From positions 1 through 22,839 of the IMG/VR virus record IMGVR_UViG_3300021959_000423: a stretch of 22,839 bases of DNA, one strand, 5' to 3'. This stretch comes from a virus. Position numbers and translations under genes: made by a program. The notes beneath the pieces were generated by a model that saw nothing but the letters and a program-made list of their open reading frames with translations, had not been told where the DNA came from and made no database searches. Positions 12,845-20,300 of the stretch are shown here, in pieces (the stretch's first letter is position 1; every line of letters starts with the position of its first letter).

Positions 12845-13664
12845 CAGCGTAACAAGCCTCGGGGTCTGCGGCGAACCAGCATCCGCCTTCGGGTGAAGTG
12901 TAGAAAAATGGTTGTTCAGCCGACTCAATAAGAACGTCCTCAACACTGACATAGTAGTTGCCGAGGTTAAGTCCCTGGATAGTTTGCCCACCATCAAACG
13001 ATATCCATACCGACTGAGTTGCTTGGTCAAAGAAGACGCTCGCCGCTTCTTGATAGGTAACGCGCAGGTCATAGGCCATCTCGTCAGCCTGTTCTAGCAG
13101 CGTCTCATCATTGGCAACCGCCATGTATGCCGCCGCTACCGCTGTGGCCTCGTGTACGGCTGTGTAGGCATCGTTGTAAGCATCAACCTCAGCATCCTCA
13201 AGGGTCACGTCATTAGCGCCGATATACTCTTGCAAGGCCATTGCCTGCCGTTCGTCGTTTGCGTTGGCTGCGTCCTGCGCCATCTCATTAACAGTTGCAA
13301 CCTCAATCAAAACCTGTGCGGCATCGACGTAGGTGTCAATTGCCTCGCTAACAACGTCCATAGCACTGCTAGCCTCGTCAGCAAAATACTGTGAGGCGTT
13401 TGGGTCGTATGTATAGGTCTGTTGTTCAACGGCTAAGACTGCGGCGTTGTAGGCGTCTTGCTTGGCTTTGTCGAGTAAGCCTTGGTCTATTATGCCTGAA
13501 GGCGCTATTTGCCCCTGAGTAGCGTAAGACTCCGCCCCTGCTATGGTTTGAATGCCGTATTTGAATACGTCGCGGATATTCTGTGAGGCGTTGATAAGGT
13601 TATCAATCTCGCTCGCTTGTGCGGTAACGCTTAGACAAGCTAGCACTAGGTACATCTGCCTCAT
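12834..13664 (-). CDS. Exported alanine-rich protein of unknown function
   Basis: A 276-aa protein with a short signal peptide (MRQMYLVLACLSVTAQA, probable cut before SEI). The VLAC at 7-10 is close to, but not, a canonical lipobox. The mature part is acidic, alanine-rich and helical (for example DAYNAAVLAVEQQTYTYDPN), ending with two cysteines in GGCWFAADPEACYADGD that could pair. GGAG 5 nt before the ATG. I do not know a function. Similar exported proteins occur, as I recall, next to the following secreted gene type in marine phages. Confidence 0.7.
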   Translation of the reverse strand: MRQMYLVLACLSVTAQASEIDNLINASQNIRDVFKYGIQTIAGAESYATQGQIAPSGIIDQGLLDKAKQDAYNAAVLAVEQQTYTYDPNASQYFADEASSAMDVVSEAIDTYVDAAQVLIEVATVNEMAQDAANANDERQAMALQEYIGANDVTLEDAEVDAYNDAYTAVHEATAVAAAYMAVANDETLLEQADEMAYDLRVTYQEAASVFFDQATQSVWISFDGGQTIQGLNLGNYYVSVEDVLIESAEQPFFYTSPEGGCWFAADPEACYADGD

Positions 13665-14268
13665 CTATCTCCACCCCCATGCCCAAAATTGCGTCGTAAA
13701 AGTCTTTGCTGTCTTCGTAGTCAGGAATCAACAACTTGGGGCGCTGCTTGATTTCTAGCATTGCCCGCTTGCCAACAATTATCTTTCCGTATTTTACCAC
13801 TGGACAGGGTGTCGCCGCGAGAAGCATGGCACGCCATACGTCGGCGTTTTGACACATTAGGGAGACCGCTGCAATTTTCATGCCCATATTTGACAAGGTA
13901 ATAGCATTGCGCCTGCGATTGCATTCCTCATCCTGGATGTACTTACCTGATGACACGCCGATGCCAACAAGCTGTAAGCCGCCCGATATAGATTGCAGAC
14001 ACGACTCTGTACCGCTGGACATAAGCGACGGGCTGACCGCTGTATTAGCTGGAAGGCGTGAACCAGCATTCGGCCCTGTGTTGTTTGTCGTGCGGTTGTT
14101 GTTGTTCGACCCTATCTGATTGGTGTTCAAGTCGCCCTCGTTACGAATGTTGTCGGGTTCGTCACGAGTAGGTATTGGGTCGAGTTCAGGCTGTGGGGTG
14201 ATATCCTGCCCGAAGGCAGGAATCGAGACACTAATCAGAAGGGTTAGCAGGCTCTTGGTAATCTTCAT
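13603..14268 (-). CDS. Exported protein of unknown function
   Basis: From the ATG at 14268 the product is 221 aa with a clear signal peptide (MKITKSLLTLLISVSIPAFG). After it come an Asn/Thr-rich linker (QIGSNNNNRTTNNTGPN) and a compact domain with four conserved-looking cysteines (ESCLQS, EECNRRRNA, MCQNADVW, TPCPVVKYGK), so disulfides are likely. A TTG at 14292 in frame would add eight residues, but the GGAG site fits the ATG. It overlaps the next gene by 62 nt. Function unknown; a periplasmic role in lysis, exclusion or virion assembly is conceivable. Confidence 0.7.
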   Translation of the reverse strand: MKITKSLLTLLISVSIPAFGQDITPQPELDPIPTRDEPDNIRNEGDLNTNQIGSNNNNRTTNNTGPNAGSRLPANTAVSPSLMSSGTESCLQSISGGLQLVGIGVSSGKYIQDEECNRRRNAITLSNMGMKIAAVSLMCQNADVWRAMLLAATPCPVVKYGKIIVGKRAMLEIKQRPKLLIPDYEDSKDFYDAILGMGVEIDEADVPSASLSKRYRTSERD

Positions 14269-14482
14269 CGGTAACTTGCTCCACTTGCTCAAGTGATGCC
14301 GCTAGCATATTTACGAATGCGTCACGGCCTACTGATAACTGGTCCACATTAAACCGTGCGCTAGATAGCTTTCGGTCTAGGTCTTTGATGTGGTTGATGC
14401 AAGTGACCTGTTCGTCGGTCATGTCTTCGATGAAGTATTCTTTGTCGTTCACTGTGATGGGGGTTTTTTCGTCTTTACCCAT
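14231..14482 (-). CDS. DUF6447-like small protein
   Basis: An 83-aa protein (start ATG 14482; a GTG at 14491 is too close to the AGGAG). The pattern ITVNDKEYFIEDMTDEQ, then IKDLDRKLSSARFNVDQLSV, then GRDAFVNMLAASL fits the DUF6447 family of marine phages, function unknown. A predicted coiled-coil centre. It overlaps the exported-protein gene by 38 nt. Confidence 0.7.
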   Translation of the reverse strand: MGKDEKTPITVNDKEYFIEDMTDEQVTCINHIKDLDRKLSSARFNVDQLSVGRDAFVNMLAASLEQVEQVTDEDYQEPANPSD

Positions 14483-14494
14483 GTCAGTCACTCC

Positions 14495-14662
14495 TTACTG
14501 TTTTGCTTTGCCGATGTTTACGGCTAACACCTCCAGCACTTTGTACAACTTAGCAATCCAAACGTCGTCTTTCGGCGTTGGGGTGAGGGCCGCGATTATT
14601 GAAGCAGTCGCAATGACTGCCGTGGCTATGTTCGCAATATCTGTGATGATAGACAAGTCCAT
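14495..14662 (-). CDS. 55-aa membrane peptide
   Basis: The frame begins MDLSIITDIANIATAVIATA, then continues SIIAALTPTPKDDVWIAKLY and ends LAVNIGKAKQ. Residues 9-26 form one transmembrane segment, followed by a TPTPKDD turn and an amphipathic helix. Its ATG overlaps the stop of the 105-aa gene by one base (TAATG), a typical coupled arrangement. Small peptides of this layout are common in marine phages and may be holin-like or anti-holin-like; not proven here. Confidence 0.7.
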   Translation of the reverse strand: MDLSIITDIANIATAVIATASIIAALTPTPKDDVWIAKLYKVLEVLAVNIGKAKQ

Positions 14663-14979
14663 TACCATGGCATCCCATCAGCAGACACAGGGTTCTTCTG
14701 TGCTTCGATGTTGGCTGTCAGTGCCGCCTCAGTCTCGTCTTGGTCTACTGACTCGTGTACCCATGCCAGTACAGCAGACTCAGTAAGGTCATCGTAAGCT
14801 ACAAAGCCGTCAGCGTCAGCGTCAGGTGTAAAGCCTACAGTGCCGTATGAAGATGCAGAGTAAGTAACAGCGTCGTCGCCAGTACCTACGGTTTCAGATT
14901 CAGTAACACGCCAGTGTGCAACGGTTACACCGCCGTCTGCCACGTTACGCTCAAGGTTTGCGATAGTCCATGTAGCCAT
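14662..14979 (-). CDS. Small tail-region protein, 105 aa
   Basis: A beta-rich, acidic protein beginning MATWTIANLERNVADGGVTV, then AHWRVTESETV, ending in a helical segment (LAWVHESVDQDETEAALTAN) and PVSADGMPW. This type follows tail-fibre genes in many marine phages (similar to what is catalogued as DUF7936, from memory). Role unknown; a fibre-associated or chaperone role is possible from position. Very strong AAGGAG site 8 nt before ATG. Confidence 0.65.
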   Translation of the reverse strand: MATWTIANLERNVADGGVTVAHWRVTESETVGTGDDAVTYSASSYGTVGFTPDADADGFVAYDDLTESAVLAWVHESVDQDETEAALTANIEAQKNPVSADGMPW

Positions 14980-14990
14980 TGTTTAACTCC

Positions 14991-17066
14991 TTAGTTAGAT
15001 TCAAGTGCGGCAATACGTGCCTCAAGTTCTTGGATTGTTGCCACAAGTAGCGGCACAAGTTTGCTTTGGTCAATGCCTTGGTACACTGCATTGCCGTCAT
15101 CATCTACAGCATCCTTAGCGCCTGTAATTGCTTCAGGTACAACATCTGCAACTTCGTGTGCTAGGAAGCCATCAACCGTCGTGTCACTGTCAGCGATGAA
15201 GTTAAATCGCTTAGGTGCTAACTGCTTTAGCCTTTCCGTAGCGCCTGTCATGGCTACTACATTCTCTTTCAAGCGGTGATCACTAGATGTTTGATAAGCA
15301 GTTGAGGATCCACTTATAACTATTTGTCCAACCTTTCCATTTGGATTGTGAAAATCTGCTACGGCATCTGCTGACGTTAAGCTACTTCCTGCTCTTAATA
15401 TCCCTCTTGTCGCATCCCTAAATAACAGAATGCCCCCTCCAGTAGGAGTGGTAGAAGTAGTACCAACCAGCAAGTTACCGCTAGCATCTATGCGGAGTCG
15501 TTCGGTGCCGCCTACGTCAAAGCGCGTGTACGCTTGAGAGGCAATTTTTATTGGGTCATTTGAGGTTTGTATTGTCCCAAAATCACTGTCATTGAACAGC
15601 TGAATGTTTCTGGCGTTGTCAGCTCTGTTTGCTTGTAACTTACCACCTGATTTTACTTCTACATCACCAGCGTTTGTGATGCGCATGGCTTCATCTTGGT
15701 TGCCTGTAGACATAGCAATGTAGTTAATATCTACACCACTTCGGTCTACTACCATCCAGTTGTTAGAGTCATTTCCTGCGTCATTAGTCGCTCTGAAGCG
15801 GAAAGTTCCGTCAGTGCCAGCGTTGTAGTCCCAAGTCTTTTCATCCGTTGGTGCAGATGTGTTCTTAGTTCTTAGGTATGGTGCCGAACCTTCAATATGC
15901 AAATCTGCGCTAGGCGAACTCGTACCGATACCTACGTTGCCGCTGGAGTCGATGCGCATGTACTCTGAAGTAGTGCTTGCGGTATATCCTTCAAATACAA
16001 TTTGCCCGTTGCTTGCGTTGTTTCTTGAGCGAATCTTGGCAATACCAGCGGCTTGTGTAAGCTGAGTTTGGCGGCCTGTTTGACTGCTATCTTGAAGCAA
16101 TAACTTTGGCGAAGCACTTTTGGCGTGTAAGATGGTAGACGGACTGTCCGTGCCGATACCAACATTGCCGCCATTGAAATAACTGTCAGCGTCACTATGT
16201 ATTTCTACTTTTGCGGTATGCCCCGCGCCTTCATAAAGACGAAGGAGTCCATCGTTTGATCCACTGCCCCCAATAAAGCCTACGTTTCCTCCCTCAGCGT
16301 CAGCGATCCAGACGTACGCATTGTCTTTTTCAATTTTAATAGCACGGTCAGGATTCGTAGTACCAATACCGACATTGCCTGATGAGTCTATGCGTAGGCG
16401 TTCTGCATTGTTTGTGCCGAATATTATGGGGTTAGCGTCTGTAGTGTTAATAGCAAGACCGTTGCCATTGTGAAAACTATAAGACCTATTAGATATCCAC
16501 GCTTTTGCGCTTGCAGATTTTTGGAAAGCTATAACCGACCCTGCACTGTCATTAAAGTTACTTTGTGCCGCATCTACAGTAAGCCCATCGGCTACAACTG
16601 TGCCAGTAACGTCGACGCCTGTGGAGGTTGTGGCTAGTTTGGCTGACCCATCATAGTAGACAGTAGATGCACCACCATTACTTCCTACAAAGTAATCTTT
16701 TGACCCAGTAAAGTTTTGCAGTTTTACATTGGTAGAGCCTTGAATTAATAAGTCGCCATCACCTCTGTCTACAATAGAAGAATCACTGCCGTCATGCTTA
16801 ATTACTAGGTCGCCGTTCGTAGCACTACCAAATCGAAGAGCAATATTATCAGCAAAGGTCACGTCGCCAGTAAACGAGCCTGTGGTGAAGTTACCTGCCG
16901 CAGGCGTAGTGCCACCGATAGTCGTCCCGTCGATAGTTCCGCCGTCAATGTTGGCTGTTGTACTGCCGCCGTATGTTACTTTGACGTTGCCCCCAGAGCG
17001 TACAGCGATAAGCGTGTCGCCCCCTTGAATCACACCGCCGTCTGATAATTCGCTGATTTTTGACAT
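14991..17066 (-). CDS. Tail fibre with S74 self-cleaving chaperone
   Basis: A 691-aa fibre. The N-terminus (MSKISELSDGGVIQGGDTLI) is a virion-attachment type start; the shaft has three copies of a GNVGIGT-x2-P motif, often seen in trimeric beta fibres. The C-terminal 97 residues form an intramolecular chaperone (peptidase S74) with the Ser-Lys pair S595 and K600 in SDHRLKEN, followed by GFLAHEVADVVPEA and a final coiled coil QELEARIAALES. Known members trimerise, then cut themselves just before that serine. It lies downstream of the J-like gene and probably binds a host surface structure. Ribosome site is weak. Confidence 0.85.
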   Translation of the reverse strand: MSKISELSDGGVIQGGDTLIAVRSGGNVKVTYGGSTTANIDGGTIDGTTIGGTTPAAGNFTTGSFTGDVTFADNIALRFGSATNGDLVIKHDGSDSSIVDRGDGDLLIQGSTNVKLQNFTGSKDYFVGSNGGASTVYYDGSAKLATTSTGVDVTGTVVADGLTVDAAQSNFNDSAGSVIAFQKSASAKAWISNRSYSFHNGNGLAINTTDANPIIFGTNNAERLRIDSSGNVGIGTTNPDRAIKIEKDNAYVWIADAEGGNVGFIGGSGSNDGLLRLYEGAGHTAKVEIHSDADSYFNGGNVGIGTDSPSTILHAKSASPKLLLQDSSQTGRQTQLTQAAGIAKIRSRNNASNGQIVFEGYTASTTSEYMRIDSSGNVGIGTSSPSADLHIEGSAPYLRTKNTSAPTDEKTWDYNAGTDGTFRFRATNDAGNDSNNWMVVDRSGVDINYIAMSTGNQDEAMRITNAGDVEVKSGGKLQANRADNARNIQLFNDSDFGTIQTSNDPIKIASQAYTRFDVGGTERLRIDASGNLLVGTTSTTPTGGGILLFRDATRGILRAGSSLTSADAVADFHNPNGKVGQIVISGSSTAYQTSSDHRLKENVVAMTGATERLKQLAPKRFNFIADSDTTVDGFLAHEVADVVPEAITGAKDAVDDDGNAVYQGIDQSKLVPLLVATIQELEARIAALESN

Positions 17067-17131
17067 CTTCGTAACCTTTTAAATGATGGGTTAATTTTAC
17101 ACCGAATGAGTGCTGTTGTGTTCGTTCAACG

Positions 17132-17320
17132 CTATGGCTCTACGTAAGCCAGAATCTCAGGCTCACCCGTGTCTGGATTTACAAAGGTCGCCAGCCAATA
17201 CTGCGACACGTCACTTGCCTCATCTTCACTAATACCCGTCTCTGCTGATAACGGGTCGTCATAAGTTCCGATGACAACATCGACTCCTTCGCTGTTTGTG
17301 TAGCCTGCTACGATAGACAT
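17132..17320 (-). CDS. Small hypothetical tail-module protein, 62 aa
   Basis: Not recognised. An acidic, beta-type sequence (MSIVAGYTNSEGVDVVIGTY, then WLATFVNPDTGEPEILAYVE). GAGGA 5 nt before the ATG, 7 nt after the J-like stop, and between two tail genes, so it is probably a tail accessory or assembly factor. Confidence 0.6.
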   Translation of the reverse strand: MSIVAGYTNSEGVDVVIGTYDDPLSAETGISEDEASDVSQYWLATFVNPDTGEPEILAYVEP

Positions 17321-17327
17321 ACTTTCC

Positions 17328-20300
17328 TCACGTCATCAAAAACACTTGAGTTTCAATACTTGAAAGACTCAAACTGCCAGAGCTTTTATTTAGTGTCTTG
17401 ACTCGGATTCTGTAATCTTCTGCCGCGTTACTTTTTGCCAACGGTTGAGCCAAAGGCAGTGTTATCGTTGCCGAGAAAGCACCTAAATCTGGTATCGGGA
17501 AGCGTTGTGCGCCACCTGCATCGCTTAACCATAGGCTAGCAGAAGTCCACCTATCAGGGTTGTAGTACAAAGTGCCTGATGTAAATTGTGGCGTAGAAGA
17601 ACTTGACGACGAGTAAACAATTCGGGTTCGATTTGTTGAGCCAATATACTCAACAGCCTTCGGCGTAACCTGACCAGCACCAGAACTTTGATTCGGACCG
17701 ATACCGCCATAAACATCTATCTCTTTCGTATGGTTGCCGCTCACTTCGACGTAATGAGTAAACGGTAAGATGTTGCCTGACCCGACGACAGTGCCGATGC
17801 TCGTACCTGTTGTTGTTCCTTTGCTTTTCCTATCAAATTGCATCACCAGAAGGCAGTCATCTAGTGAGGTGGACGGTATATATTTTACTTTCCCAATCAG
17901 GCTCGCATATTTGTAAATCGAACTGTCAGGGGCTGGGATATTAAATTCCGTAAACGTGTCTGCGATAGTAGGCACTGTATGCGTCGGATACTTAAATACA
18001 GAAAGGTTAAACACTTCAGAGACATCGCCCGACAAGTTAGATACTTGCAGGTTTGTAATGCTGGTCTGACTGCCATCAAGTGACCCTACTTGATTATCGC
18101 TAATCTGACCGTTGCCAATGGCCCCGCCGACAATCGTACCCGTGGCAATCAGGTCGCCGTCAATCTCTACGTCCGCGTTGAACGTCACTGTGCCAGTGGT
18201 GTTATCGACGGCAAACGGGGTCTTAGTTTGTGTCTCGTCATCCGACACCAGGGAGAACTGGTCAGCTTGAATTGTAAAGGTAGAGCCGCTCGCATCTGCT
18301 GTAGCCTTAAAGCCTGAGATGTTGCCGCCAGCACTTACGGTTAAAAATGCCTCTGCCTCAAGGTCAGTAATCGCTGTTGCATTAGCTGCTGCTGTCGTCG
18401 ATGCTCCAGACGCTACGGTTGCCGTTGCCGCTAAGCCAGTCGACGGGTCATTGATTGTCGATGTTAGCGTTGTGATATTCGACGCGTTGGTCGTGATGCT
18501 GCCCTCTGCCGAAGTGACCCGTGTATCTAAGCCAGATACTGCGGTGGCATTGGTTGAGATGTCACCTTCGGCTGTCGTTAGGTCAGACTGTAAAGTTGTT
18601 ATGTCACTCGACTGACTTGTGATTGTGCCTTCGGCAGTTGTGACTCTTGTATCAAGCCCCGAAATGGCAGTCGCGTTTGTACTAATGTCGCCTTCAGAGG
18701 AGGTTAGGTCAGACTGTAGAGTTGTGACATCTGACGAAATAGATGTAATGGTGCCCTCGGCTGTCGTGACCCTTGTGGTCAGGCCGCTAATCGCCGTGGC
18801 ATTGGTGCTAATGTTGCCTTCGGCTGTCGTGACATCTGATTGCAGTGCAGTGATGTCACTCGACTGTGACGTTATCGTACCCTCTGCCGTTGTGACCCTT
18901 GTATCGAGTCCAGTGATTGCTGTGGCGTTGGTTGTAATATCGCCTTCCGCACTGGTTAAATCAGATTGCAGAGTCGTAATGTCTGACGACTGCGAAGTTA
19001 TAGTCCCTTCAGCAGTAGTGACCCGTGTAGTCAGCGCAGTAAGTGCTGATGCGTTACTTGATATGTCACCTTCTGCCGTTGTCAGGTCAGATTGCAATGT
19101 AGTGATGTCGCTCGACTGACTTGTAATCGTGCCTTCTGCTGATGTTACTCGCGTTGTCAGTCCGCTAATGGCAGTGCTGTTTGTGCTGATATCGCCTTCA
19201 GCAGTATCTAACTCAGATTGTAATGTCGTGATGTCTTGAGCCTGCGAGGTTATCGAACCCTCTGCTGTAGTCACCCGAGTCGTCAAGCTAGTGATTGCGC
19301 CTGCGTTAGTGGTCACGTCACCGTCGAGCGTAGTTAGCTCAGACTGCAAGGTTGTTATGTCTGACGCCTGTGATGTTATCGTGCCTTCTGCACTTGTTAC
19401 GCGAGCATCTAAAGCATTAGTTGCTGTGCTAGTCGCAGTGGCTACGTCTGTCGGCAAGTTAAGCAAAAGCTCGTCGCCCGACTCTGTTTGAATAACATCG
19501 TCTGACTCGTCTTGAATTGTAGTCAGGTCATCAAGCGATGCTTCTAGCGTCGTGATGTCACTAGCACTCGATGTGATGTTTCCTTCGGCTGTCGTGACCC
19601 TAGTCGTTAAAGAAGACAAGCCTGACGCATTAGCGGCGACACCTGTCGTGCCATCGTTGACTGTAGTTTCTAGGGCAGTGATGTCCGAGGCTTGAGAGGT
19701 TATGCTTCCCTCTGCCGTCGTGACCCTTGTGTCTAATCCAGATATAGCCGTCGCGTTTGCGGCCACGCCTGTCGTGCCATCATTTACAGTCGTCTCTAGT
19801 GTTGTGATATCTGAGCTATTAGTCGTGATGCTACCTTCAGCAGTAGTGACTCTCGTGGTCAATGCTGTAAGAGCTGACGAATTAGCTGTAATGTCACCCT
19901 CTGCCGAGGTCATGTCCGATTGAAGCGTAGTAACATCGCTAGAAAGCGTAGTGATTGAACCTTCTGCGCTAGTGACCCGAGTGTCTAATGAGCTAACCGC
20001 ATTAGCGTTTGCCGCCACGCCCGTGCTTGAATCGTTTACCGTGGTCTCAAGCGCCGTGATATCACTTGAGTTAGTTGTGATACTACCCTCGGCAGTAGTG
20101 ACTCGCGTGGTTAGTGCAGACAGTGCCGTTGACGTTGCCGATACGCCCGTAGTCGCATCATTGACAGTAGACTCTAGTGCAGTGATGTCGGTTGAGTTCG
20201 TAGTGATATTGCCTTCGGCTGTGGTCACGCGTGTAGTGAGTCCACTTATCGCCGTGGCGTTGGTCGTTATATTGCCCTCTGCCGCTGTTACGTCAGTCTG

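Noticed and set aside
12845-13072. N-terminal extension of the 177-aa membrane protein
   Set aside because: Overlaps the exported-protein gene in another frame; basic, low-quality sequence; a good internal ATG exists at 12844.
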